Assembly: GCA_966211765.1 (NCBI GenBank)
Contig: CBIHOV010000006.1
Location: forward strand, 247,846-311,845
Reading direction: 5' to 3'
Source: Paraflavitalea sp966211765
GTDB lineage: Bacteria; Bacteroidota; Bacteroidia; Chitinophagales; Chitinophagaceae
DNA length: 64,000 nt
Part shown: positions 8,921 through 16,465 of the stretch, piece by piece
Layout of the letters: every line of letters begins with the position of its first letter
Numbering within the stretch: the stretch's first letter is position 1
Made by a program: the position numbers and the translations under genes
Notes under the pieces: generated by a model
What the model was told of the DNA's origin: nothing
The model's input: only the letters and a program-made list of their open reading frames with translations
Database searches by the model: none

Positions 8921-9379
8921 ATGTCGCAAAACTTGTTAGATAAGCTTCAGCTCCAGGAAGAAAAAAATGTACTGATTCAGGGACTTCCTTCTTCAATCGA
9001 AAAACAGTTTGTAAAATTAGCCTTCGCTAAAAATGTAACCCCTTTGCTGAAGTCGCGCAAAATCGACTTTGCACTGGTATTTGCAGTAAACGAAAGCCAG
9101 TTAACAGGCATTATGAAGGATGTACTACCTGCATTACAGGAAGAAGGTAAATTTTGGATAGCGTATCCAAAAACCACTTCCAAGATCGTTACAGACCTCA
9201 ATCGCCAATGCAGCTGGGACTGCATCCGGAATGCCGGTTTTGAAGGCGTAGGTGAAGTAGCATTGGACCATGTATGGACAGCCATGCGTTTCAACAAAGT
9301 TCCTGCTGCCGCTCCTGCAACAAAGCCTGCCCGCAGAGCCCCGGTACCCGGTAAACGTGTACCCGCTATGGCCGATTAA
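8921..9379 (+). CDS. DUF3052-like protein
   Basis: The 152-residue product has a compact central region (FALVFAVNESQL, FWIAYPKTTSKI, then VALDHVWTAMRFNK) resembling DUF3052 proteins, whose function is not established. The C-terminal 25 residues are rich in alanine, proline and arginine and look disordered. No signal peptide or membrane segment is present, so it is probably cytoplasmic. It has its own promoter element and a hairpin terminator, consistent with a single-gene unit. Function is unknown. Confidence 0.75.
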   Translation: MSQNLLDKLQLQEEKNVLIQGLPSSIEKQFVKLAFAKNVTPLLKSRKIDFALVFAVNESQLTGIMKDVLPALQEEGKFWIAYPKTTSKIVTDLNRQCSWDCIRNAGFEGVGEVALDHVWTAMRFNKVPAAAPATKPARRAPVPGKRVPAMAD

Positions 9380-9407
9380 TCAATCCGTCGTCACACAACT
9401 TATTACT

Positions 9408-9438
9408 AACAGACCCATTAACTAATGGGTCTGTTTTA
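9408..9438 (+). terminator. Intrinsic terminator after the DUF3052-like gene
   Basis: A 13-bp inverted repeat (arms 9408-9420 and 9423-9435, AACAGACCCATTA type) is followed by TTTACT. It lies about 30 bp past the stop codon. Confidence 0.85.
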
Positions 9439-9492
9439 CTATTCCTGCTATTCCCATTATCTTCCGTTCGAAGCTCGCCACATGTCTTTGCT

Positions 9493-9570
9493 CCTCGTTG
9501 CCTCAGTGCCTTGTTGCCTTCCTACCTCGTTGCCTTTATGCCTCAATGCCTTGTTGCCTTTATGCCTTTT
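9493..9570. repeat. 8-bp-period array, longest copy
   Basis: Nine consecutive 8-base units, all starting CCT, run without indels from 9493 to 9564 on the plus strand: CCTCGTTG, CCTCAGTG, CCTTGTTG, CCTTCCTA, CCTCGTTG, CCTTTATG, CCTCAATG, CCTTGTTG, CCTTTATG, then a partial unit. The stop codon of the minus-strand dioxygenase gene (9560-9562) lies inside the last full unit. This is the clearest of the four arrays in the window. Confidence 0.9.
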
Positions 9571-10318
9571 CATTCCGCACCTCCCTTTCACCCGTATGGT
9601 CATAGCCATGCTCCCTTTCATAGGCGATCATAGCAGCCGGCCGGTAATTCGTAATAAATGCCCGCCGTCTCCTGTCAGTAGAATTGCCCCTTGAATAATG
9701 CAGCATATGTCCATGATGAAAGATGCCTGCACCAGGTGGTATTTCGACAGCGACTCCTTCTGCTTCATCGGCCACACATTCCAACGCACCACCACCTTTT
9801 CCTGCCGGCACATGTGTGCGAATAGGAAGTTTGTGAGAGCCCGGGACATACCACATACAGCCATTATCACGTGTAGCTTCATCCAGGGCTACCCAGCAAC
9901 TCGTGGCCCGCGTATCGGGCATTGCAAGCCAGTAGGCGCAATCCTGGTGCCAGGGCGTAGGGGTATTGCTATAAGGAGCTTTATCGATCAGCATATCAAA
10001 ATCCAGGTCCATATCATTTCCCATTAACTGCCTGGCCAATACCAAAGCCTTTTGGTGAAGCGGCTGGCTTAGCAGTTCCGGTAAAACACGGCTGGGCACC
10101 ATGATCTGTGTGATCCTTTCTTTTTTTGCTGTGCCATCAGTCCCCGCATGACTCCCAAGGTCCGAACGATACCTCGAGGCGTCGATCCTGTTTTCCAGAA
10201 AATCCTCATACAGGTCGCGGTAATAGGTCACTTCTTCGGCCGACAACAGATCGGGAACGATCAGGTACCCTTCCTTTTCAAAAAAATCGATTTGTGCTGG
10301 TGTGATGCTTATTGACAT
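9560..10318 (-). CDS. Phytanoyl-CoA dioxygenase (PhyH) family protein
   Basis: The 252-residue product has the Fe(II)/2-oxoglutarate oxygenase signature: WHQDCAYW supplies the HxD metal pair (about residues 118-125), HHGHMLHYSRGN carries the distal histidine, and DRRRRAF the arginine that binds 2-oxoglutarate. The motif NGCMWYVPGSH is typical of PhyH proteins. It should hydroxylate or oxidatively demodify a small substrate in the cytoplasm. It is the last gene of a minus-strand operon of transporters and amino-sugar enzymes, so a modified sugar is the likely substrate (inference). A second PhyH gene lies in the same operon at 14613. The 3' end overlaps a repeat array. Confidence 0.88.
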   Translation of the reverse strand: MSISITPAQIDFFEKEGYLIVPDLLSAEEVTYYRDLYEDFLENRIDASRYRSDLGSHAGTDGTAKKERITQIMVPSRVLPELLSQPLHQKALVLARQLMGNDMDLDFDMLIDKAPYSNTPTPWHQDCAYWLAMPDTRATSCWVALDEATRDNGCMWYVPGSHKLPIRTHVPAGKGGGALECVADEAEGVAVEIPPGAGIFHHGHMLHYSRGNSTDRRRRAFITNYRPAAMIAYEREHGYDHTGEREVRNEKA

Positions 10319-10344
10319 ATGCGATGAATTATAGAATGAATGAA

Positions 10345-11166
10345 TTATTGAAGGGAAGCATACCGTTCCCGCAGCAACCTGCTCATGTACAAATTAATGC
10401 CCCACTGATCGCTAAGCGGCTGTTGCGTAAATGGAGCCGTTGGCATATAAGGTACCGGGCCAAACTCCGGCGTAATGGTAAAATAAGCAGCGCCTGCAGC
10501 CCGCTTGCCCTGTATAATGATATCCCACCATCTTAAGTGCGCATCCAGCGCATCCTTCCATTCAGGCAGGCGTGGATCTGTTACCTGTGCCCCTTGTGGA
10601 TGACCCACCCTGGCATGCAGGTGGTGTACATGCGGAAATATCCGCTCCATCAATCCCTGCTGATCTTCCAGGAGAGATTCCGACACCACACAGAAATGCG
10701 AGAAATCTCCCGTTAGCTGTAAGGCTGGGAAGGCATCTATATACTGTACAGTTTGGGCCGCGCTATAAGCAAACTTGCCCCGGTGCGTTTCATGCACAAT
10801 ACGACAGCCTGTTTCCTGCTCAATAGCAGCGGCCAGTTGGATCAGTGCAATATTCTCTTCCATCGAATAAAAGTCACGCCCCGTTTGCGAATTAATGAAC
10901 AAGGGCTTAAAGGAAGCCAGGTACCGCAGGTGTGCTTCCAGGCTATGCGCATAAGCGGCAAAATTATTGCCCGATGCATCATATTGTTGTGCCACTACCT
11001 GTAAACCCAGTTTGCTGGCCAGTTCCATAAACACTGGCCTGATAGGATCATGCAGGGAACAGCCATATTCCACGCCATCATACCCCGCATCTTTGATCTT
11101 TTGCAGTGCATCCCGTAAGGGTATACCCGCCATTCCCCAAATGGGGCATATCATCAATAACTTCAT
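10345..11166 (-). CDS. Sugar phosphate isomerase/epimerase (TIM barrel)
   Basis: The 273-residue protein starts at the ATG 11166 (MKLLMICPIWGM); an upstream extension to 11268 would overlap the transporter gene and is not used. It has the AP-endonuclease-2/xylose-isomerase-like barrel, with metal ligands spread over motifs such as VEYGCSLHDP, HETHRGKF, LTGDFSHFCVVSE, HLHARVGHPQG and TITPEFGP. Such enzymes isomerise or epimerise free or phosphorylated sugars and related polyols. It lies 11 bp after an MFS permease gene and 26 bp before a PhyH gene, inside one operon. The exact substrate is unknown. Confidence 0.85.
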   Translation of the reverse strand: MKLLMICPIWGMAGIPLRDALQKIKDAGYDGVEYGCSLHDPIRPVFMELASKLGLQVVAQQYDASGNNFAAYAHSLEAHLRYLASFKPLFINSQTGRDFYSMEENIALIQLAAAIEQETGCRIVHETHRGKFAYSAAQTVQYIDAFPALQLTGDFSHFCVVSESLLEDQQGLMERIFPHVHHLHARVGHPQGAQVTDPRLPEWKDALDAHLRWWDIIIQGKRAAGAAYFTITPEFGPVPYMPTAPFTQQPLSDQWGINLYMSRLLRERYASLQ

Positions 11167-11177
11167 AGTATCTTCTT

Positions 11178-12485
11178 TTATTTCGGAGCAGCTGGTACAA
11201 CAACAGGTTTCATCACTGGCGTAAGCCAGTGGATCACCAGCCAGGCCAGCAGGAACGAAAATCCACAAACAACAAAAATGATATTGTAACCAGTGACCAT
11301 TTTCCCAATGCCTTTGTAATAATCCAATATAACACCAATGAACAAGGGGAAAATAACACCCCCGATGGCGCCTGCCATTCCCCCGATACCAATCACAGAA
11401 CTGACCGATTTTTTCGGCAGCATATCTGATACTATGGTATAAATGTTAGCGCTCCAGGCTGCATTACCGGCTATTGCCAGGCTGATCAAGGCGACAGCCG
11501 TCCACATATCGGTAGCAAAACGGGCGGCCAGGATCGGCAGCACCAGCAACGCAGAGATGAACAGCGCTGTTTTGCGTGACCTGGATACCGTCCAGCCTTT
11601 ACGGATAAACCAGGATGACAACAAACCGCCGCCAATGGCGCCTACTGTGGCCGCTGAGTACACGATCACCAGCGCCAGACCGGGCTTTTTAAGATCAAGG
11701 TTAAAAGTGGTATTAAAATAGGAGGGTAACCAGAACATAAAGAAATACCAGATCGGATCTGTAAGGAACTTACCTGCAATAAAAGACCAGGTAGCTTTCA
11801 GTCTGAACAGGTGGGTCCATTTGATTGGCGCTGCTTCCAGTGCGCCTTCCTGTGTTGCAGCCTCATCATCAATTCGGATATAGGCCAGTTCTTCTTTCGT
11901 TACTTTCTTATGCTTATCCGGATGCTCATAGAATATCCGCCAGGCGATGAGCCATAAAAACCCGATAGCGCCTGTAATGATAAATGCTTCCCGCCAACCA
12001 TAGGCCCCCAATATCCAGGGTACCAGGATCGGCGCTACGCAGGCTCCGATATTGGCGCCAGAATCAAATATACCCGTAGCCAATGCCCTTTCCCTTTTGG
12101 GAAACCACTCCGCCACGGTTTTAACAGCAGCAGGAAAATTGCCCGACTCCCCAATGCCCAGCGCACCACGCGCAATCCCAAAGCCCAGGGTACTTTTTAC
12201 CACTGCATGCAGCATCGCAGCAATACTCCAAACTGTTACAGAAATAGTATACCCCAGTTTGGTGCCGATTTTGTCAATGAACCGTCCGAATACCACCAGC
12301 CCCAGTGCATACGTAGCCGTAAAGGCCATTACTATATAACTGTAGTCCTTTTCCGTCCAGTTGAACTCCTTTTCCAGCACTGGTTTCAGCAATCCCAACA
12401 CCTGCCTGTCAAGGTAATTGATCGTTGTGGCGAAAAAGAGCAAGGCGCAAATGGTCCACCGGTAACTTCCTGACTTTTGATGCAT
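11178..12485 (-). CDS. MFS transporter, hexuronate (ExuT/ACS) type
   Basis: The 435-residue, 12-helix permease starts YRWTICALLFFATTINYLDRQ, close to the anion:cation symporter branch that includes ExuT. It carries the RGALGIGESGNFPAAVK and EWFPKRERALATGIFDSGANIG segments of that branch. It likely imports an acidic sugar (a hexuronate or aldonate) with protons across the inner membrane. Neighbours are another MFS permease, MurQ and sugar isomerases, and enzymes expected to release unsaturated uronates lie upstream, which supports an acidic sugar substrate. Start ATG at 12485, 10 bp after the preceding gene. Confidence 0.88.
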   Translation of the reverse strand: MHQKSGSYRWTICALLFFATTINYLDRQVLGLLKPVLEKEFNWTEKDYSYIVMAFTATYALGLVVFGRFIDKIGTKLGYTISVTVWSIAAMLHAVVKSTLGFGIARGALGIGESGNFPAAVKTVAEWFPKRERALATGIFDSGANIGACVAPILVPWILGAYGWREAFIITGAIGFLWLIAWRIFYEHPDKHKKVTKEELAYIRIDDEAATQEGALEAAPIKWTHLFRLKATWSFIAGKFLTDPIWYFFMFWLPSYFNTTFNLDLKKPGLALVIVYSAATVGAIGGGLLSSWFIRKGWTVSRSRKTALFISALLVLPILAARFATDMWTAVALISLAIAGNAAWSANIYTIVSDMLPKKSVSSVIGIGGMAGAIGGVIFPLFIGVILDYYKGIGKMVTGYNIIFVVCGFSFLLAWLVIHWLTPVMKPVVVPAAPK

Positions 12486-12495
12486 GTTTGGATAA

Positions 12496-13776
12496 TTATG
12501 ATGTTACAGACAATGATGGGTAAGCTAAAGCTTGTTTTTTGCCTTTTAAACTATAATAAATGAGATACAGGTACACGGGAACCAGTAGCCAGTAAGCCTG
12601 CTGATTATTGAATACCTTGGCCAGCCAGCCATAGACCAGTGGAAGCAATGCTCCACCGGCAATGCCCATGATCAGGATGGCCGATCCTTTGTTCAACAGA
12701 TTACCCTGCAAACCCTTCAATGCCTGCGGCCAGATGGCCGGCCACAACAAGGCATTGGCACATCCCAACAGCGCAACAGAGAAAATAGAGTATTTACCGG
12801 GAAGAATAAGGATCAGCAAGGTAAAGAAAAGGCCTGCCAGCGTGGAATAATAAAAGGCGTTTTGTTGGGATACATACCGGGGAATGACCAGAATACCAGC
12901 CAGGTAGCCGATCATCATACCGCCCAGTGTATAAGAGGTGAGGCTTTTGGAAATATCCAGCGATATCCCATGGTACAAGCCATAATTACCAATCGTATCA
13001 CCCGCCATCACTTCAGCGCCTACGCAGGCAAAAATGGCCAGGAACCCCAATACAAACTGCCGGCGTACACCTGGCGTAAGTACAATGTTTTTTTCAGGGC
13101 TGGTGTTACCGGCTGTTGCAGCTGGTACATTGATCTCGGGCAAATGCGCATAGCGAATAGCTACAGCCACCATCAGCAGGATCACCGTAAGGCATACATA
13201 GGGAAGTATCACTGCTCTTGATAACTCATCCAGTCTGATCGTTCTTGCTGCAGGAGCAAGACGATTGAGCTCACTTATAAGTCCATCTGAATTTTTCAGG
13301 ATAATGCTGCCCATGATCAGCGGAGCCAGTATGCCGGCGACTTTATTGCATACGCCCATAATACTGATACGGCGTGCCGCTGTACTTTCCGGCCCCAGTA
13401 AAGTGATATAGGGATTCACGGCCGTTTGCAACAAGGTTAAGCCCGTACCTACAATAAACAATCCCAGCAGGAATAACAAGTAGGAGCGGGCCAGTGCTGC
13501 CGGTACAAAAGCCAGGCAGCCCACTGCCATAACGATTAGCCCCGTACTCATGCCATTCACCATGCCTGTTCTTTTAAGTAAAACGCTCGAAGGCATGGCC
13601 ATAATCGTATACGAAATATAAAAGGCAAATGTGACCAGGTAGGCTTGCCATTCTTCCAGTTCACAGGCAATTTTCAGGTAGGGGATAAGCGTACCGTTGA
13701 TCCAGGAAATAAAACCGAAAATGAAGAAAAAAGCGCCAATGATGATGATCTTTTTTCCGTGCCGTTCTGTTCCCAT
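12496..13776 (-). CDS. MFS sugar permease, FucP/NagP type
   Basis: The 426-residue membrane protein has about 12 hydrophobic segments and FHS-family features: FIFGFISWINGTLIPYLK at the start, TGLTLLQTAVNPYITLLGPE near residues 112-131, and RISIMGVCNKVAGILAP. This family contains the fucose permease FucP and Bacteroidota N-acetylglucosamine permeases (NagP). It lies 3 bp after murQ, which favours an amino sugar such as GlcNAc or MurNAc as substrate, but the residues seen do not settle it. The gene is tightly packed in the operon with a second permease. Confidence 0.87.
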   Translation of the reverse strand: MGTERHGKKIIIIGAFFFIFGFISWINGTLIPYLKIACELEEWQAYLVTFAFYISYTIMAMPSSVLLKRTGMVNGMSTGLIVMAVGCLAFVPAALARSYLLFLLGLFIVGTGLTLLQTAVNPYITLLGPESTAARRISIMGVCNKVAGILAPLIMGSIILKNSDGLISELNRLAPAARTIRLDELSRAVILPYVCLTVILLMVAVAIRYAHLPEINVPAATAGNTSPEKNIVLTPGVRRQFVLGFLAIFACVGAEVMAGDTIGNYGLYHGISLDISKSLTSYTLGGMMIGYLAGILVIPRYVSQQNAFYYSTLAGLFFTLLILILPGKYSIFSVALLGCANALLWPAIWPQALKGLQGNLLNKGSAILIMGIAGGALLPLVYGWLAKVFNNQQAYWLLVPVYLYLIYYSLKGKKQALAYPSLSVTS

Positions 13777-13779
13777 GCG

Positions 13780-14595
13780 TTATTGTTTAAGGTTTTCAAC
13801 CGCTGCCTGCACACTGCCATAGCGCAGTAAAGCCGCTTTCGCAGTGGTGTAATCCGTCATGCCCAATTTCTCCATCAGCATTTTAACGCCCCGGTCCAGC
13901 AGTTTGTCATTGCTGATCTGCATATGCACCATCCTGTTGTCATGCACACGGCCCAGGCGTATCATCACCGTAGTGGAGATCATATTCAGCACCATTTTTT
14001 GGGCCGTGCCACTTTTCATCCGGGTACTGCCCGTTACAAATTCAGGCCCTGTGATCACTTCAATGGGAAAATCGGCCTGTGCTGCTACGGCCGAGCCGGG
14101 ATTATTGACGATACACCCCGTAGCGATCCCATGCGCCCGGCAGGCCTTCAAAGCGCCTGCTACGTAAGGGGTACTTCCACTGGCTGCAATGCCGATCACT
14201 ATATCCTGCACAGATACCTGGTGCATTTGCAGGTCTCTCCAGCCTCCTTCCGGGTCATCTTCTGCATCTTCCGTGCCCGTTCTTAAGGCTGCATCACCTC
14301 CGGCCATAATGCCCGTTACCAGCGATTCTGGTACCCCGTAGGTAGGAGGGCATTCACTGGCGTCGAGTACACCAAGCCTTCCACTGGTGCCGGCACCCAG
14401 GTAAAACAAGCGCCCACCTGCTTCCAGTTTGGCTGCTGCAGCTGTCACCAGCCTCGTAATTTGAGGCAATACTTTCCCCACAGCGATCGCCACCGTCCTG
14501 TCCTCCTGGTTGATCAACTGTACTATTTCTGCCACCGGCAGCTGTTCAAGATGCCGGTAAGGCGATGGCTGTTCTGTAATTCTTTCCTGCACCAT
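13780..14595 (-). CDS. murQ: N-acetylmuramic acid 6-phosphate etherase
   Basis: The 271-residue product is a SIS-domain protein with the MurQ signatures ITEQPSPYRHLEQLP at the start, LFYLGAGTSGRLGVLDASE (about residues 63-81), GGDAALRTGTEDAEDD, and TGSTRMKSGTAQKMVLNMIST. MurQ cleaves the D-lactyl ether of MurNAc-6-phosphate, giving GlcNAc-6-phosphate and D-lactate in the cytoplasm. The protein is slightly shorter than the roughly 298-residue E. coli enzyme at the C-terminus. No MurNAc kinase, anhydro-MurNAc kinase or NagA gene lies nearby, so either those lie elsewhere or this copy serves another 3-O-ether sugar (inference). Confidence 0.93.
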   Translation of the reverse strand: MVQERITEQPSPYRHLEQLPVAEIVQLINQEDRTVAIAVGKVLPQITRLVTAAAAKLEAGGRLFYLGAGTSGRLGVLDASECPPTYGVPESLVTGIMAGGDAALRTGTEDAEDDPEGGWRDLQMHQVSVQDIVIGIAASGSTPYVAGALKACRAHGIATGCIVNNPGSAVAAQADFPIEVITGPEFVTGSTRMKSGTAQKMVLNMISTTVMIRLGRVHDNRMVHMQISNDKLLDRGVKMLMEKLGMTDYTTAKAALLRYGSVQAAVENLKQ

Positions 14596-14612
14596 ATGTC
14601 AATTTTGCCGTT

Positions 14613-15500
14613 CTACGGCGTATACAAAAGCGGATAAAACTGCCCCTCCATCTTCGCTCCCTGTGGTATGCCAGGTGTCTTCGGCAATAATTCTCCGTTG
14701 GGTGAATTGGACAAGGTACCGTCTGCAAATACATTCAGTACAAAAGCCCGCCTCGACCGCGGCGAAAGATTGGCATAAGAACCATGCACCATCAATGGAT
14801 GGTGGAAAGCGCCATATCCTTTTTTAAGTTCAATGGCCACTGGTTTAAACGCTGCCTTTTGTTCATCCGACAGGTAATCCATCAGCCCTTCCATGTCTCC
14901 GGCCAGTTCAGGTTTGTCCAGCAATCCCCAGCGGTGACTATAAGGCACGTAATAGAGGCAGCCGTTTTCCGTAGTCGCATCATCCAGGCCCGTCCAGCAG
15001 GTTAAGTGCTGCATCGGCGTGGTGCGCGTCCAGTACGAATAATCCTGGTGCCAAGCTACCACACCACCATGTTTGGCCGGCTTATAGAACAACTGATCGT
15101 GCCAGAAGCGCACCGCCTGATCTCCGAGCAATTGGCTGGCAGCCATCACGAAGGCCGGGTTCCACAACACATCATGAAAACCCGTTGTTATTCGCCAGGC
15201 GCCCAGCGCATGGAACAATACCGAATCGGCATCAGACGATTCATTCGAATAGAATTGGTAAAACAATTCATTGCCCGGATGCGTAGCATCCGTGATCGCT
15301 GCCAGCTCTTCGTTGAGCTGTTCAATCTGCCAGTCATCCAGCAGCTTGATATTGCTTACATAGCCAAACTCATGGTAATGATCCACCTGTGCTTGCGTCA
15401 ACCGGTATTGGTCCCATTCAGCTGGCGAAGATGGCCAGCGAAACAGGTTGGAAATAAGCGCATGATGTTTCGACAAGTCATTAACCGTTCCTGACTCCAT
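14613..15500 (-). CDS. Phytanoyl-CoA dioxygenase (PhyH) family protein
   Basis: The 295-residue protein is a second PhyH-like Fe(II)/2-oxoglutarate oxygenase, different from the one at 9560. Its metal site is WHQDYSYW (HxD, about residues 153-160), with the distal histidine in HHPLMVHGSY and the 2-oxoglutarate arginine in PRSRRAFVLN. NGCLYYVPYSHRWG is the family signature. It lies 17 bp upstream of murQ and 11 bp after the NagB-like gene, so all three belong to one transcript. The context suggests it oxidatively removes a substituent from a modified amino sugar; this is inference. Its N-terminal 45 residues are longer than the core family. Confidence 0.87.
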   Translation of the reverse strand: MESGTVNDLSKHHALISNLFRWPSSPAEWDQYRLTQAQVDHYHEFGYVSNIKLLDDWQIEQLNEELAAITDATHPGNELFYQFYSNESSDADSVLFHALGAWRITTGFHDVLWNPAFVMAASQLLGDQAVRFWHDQLFYKPAKHGGVVAWHQDYSYWTRTTPMQHLTCWTGLDDATTENGCLYYVPYSHRWGLLDKPELAGDMEGLMDYLSDEQKAAFKPVAIELKKGYGAFHHPLMVHGSYANLSPRSRRAFVLNVFADGTLSNSPNGELLPKTPGIPQGAKMEGQFYPLLYTP

Positions 15501-15511
15501 GGCGAATAATT

Positions 15512-16306
15512 TTAATTAGTATTTACCATCGGCTTCCACACAGCAAGCTGCTGCACCTTCGCTGCACTCGCAGGGTCGAGGAACAGGATGGCATTCGGCA
15601 GCGTCCGGAGGATCGTCGAGGGATATTTTTCAGAAATATCATTCACAAGTGTATGATATACCGCGTCTGCTTTAGTACTTCCCGGCACCATACAGTAAAT
15701 AGTGCTGGCTTTCAGTAAAGCTGGTACTGTAAGTGTGAAGGCATCATTCGGAACCTCGCTCACCTCTGCAAAACAGCCTTCATTCACTTGTTGCTGCTTA
15801 CAGGCTTCATCGAGGTCCACCACTTTCACCAGCGCAGGATCATTAAAATTCGCAACATGCGGATCATTGAATGCAAGATGTGTATTCTCACCAATCCCCA
15901 TGCAGGTGATATCCGGTGCATGTTCCTCCAGCAACGATGCATATCGCGCACATTCTGCCTGCAGATCGGCAGCCTGGCCATTCAGGTAAAATACCTGCCT
16001 GAATGGAACCTTATGAAAGATCTTTTCATTCAGGAAATAGCCAAACTGCTGACTGGCCCCCTGCGGTAAACCGATGTATTCATCCATATGAAAAGCATTT
16101 ATCCGGCTCCAGTCCACTTCTTTTTCAATAAGTGCATCCAGGAATTCAAGCTGCGAAGCTGCAGCGGCAAAGATCATGTTTACATTTTCCTGCTGTGCCA
16201 ATAATGCGTTGATATTATTTGCTACCATCGTAGCTGCATCTGCTCCCAGTTCTTTCCTGTTGCTATACACTTTTACTCTTAACTGATCTGCAATTCCTTC
16301 TTTCAT
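15512..16306 (-). CDS. NagB-family glucosamine-6-phosphate deaminase-like protein
   Basis: The 264-residue product has the GlcN6P isomerase/deaminase fold: NAFHMDEYIGLP keeps the Asp of the NagB DEY motif (about residues 71-82), and MGIGENTHLAFNDP aligns with the catalytic GVGNDGHIAFNEP of E. coli NagB. In that motif the histidine is kept, but Asp141 becomes Asn and Glu148 becomes Asp, and the phosphate-binding GLPTGGTP loop is replaced by FAAAASQL. It is therefore a divergent member that may act on another amino-sugar phosphate. It appears to be the first gene of the inner operon (nagB-like, phyH, murQ, two permeases, isomerase, phyH). Confidence 0.8.
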   Translation of the reverse strand: MKEGIADQLRVKVYSNRKELGADAATMVANNINALLAQQENVNMIFAAAASQLEFLDALIEKEVDWSRINAFHMDEYIGLPQGASQQFGYFLNEKIFHKVPFRQVFYLNGQAADLQAECARYASLLEEHAPDITCMGIGENTHLAFNDPHVANFNDPALVKVVDLDEACKQQQVNEGCFAEVSEVPNDAFTLTVPALLKASTIYCMVPGSTKADAVYHTLVNDISEKYPSTILRTLPNAILFLDPASAAKVQQLAVWKPMVNTN

Positions 16307-16370
16307 GATAAACGATGTTCTTTATATTTAATGATGATGTACGATCATTGCATCGGCTATTGAAATGTCA

Positions 16371-16410
16371 GCCTGAGTCCCGCAGAGCGGGATAAACTCT
16401 GTCAAAGGCT
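16371..16410. repeat. REP-like hairpin repeat, copy 1
   Basis: The core CCTGAGTCCCGC, four bases, then GCGGGATAAACTCTGTC can fold through GTCCCGC/GCGGGAT pairing. Related copies occur at 53470 (opposite orientation) and 58941. Here it lies between the TonB-receptor gene and the NagB-like gene and is followed by an 8-bp-period array. Confidence 0.7.
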
Positions 16411-16430
16411 TCTAAAGAAGACTGTCCAGG

Positions 16431-16465
16431 CTTTCTCGTTGCCTCGGTGCCTTGTTGCCTCGCTT
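16431..16465. repeat. 8-bp-period array, short copy
   Basis: CTTTCTCGTTG is followed by units CCTCGGTG, CCTTGTTG and CCTCGCTT. The TAA of the TonB-dependent receptor gene (16464-16466) overlaps its end by two bases. Confidence 0.75.

Noticed and set aside
9493..9570. CRISPR array
   Set aside because: Units are 8 bp with no spacers and no cas genes nearby.
9425..9694. Plus-strand frame of 89 codons
   Set aside because: It translates the 8-bp-period array into cysteine- and leucine-rich filler and overlaps the dioxygenase gene; no start signal.
16334..16348. ATGAT-N5-ATCAT inverted repeat before the NagB-like gene as an operator
   Set aside because: Arms are only 5 bp and AT-rich, it occurs once, and it does not resemble the GCACGTGC sites.
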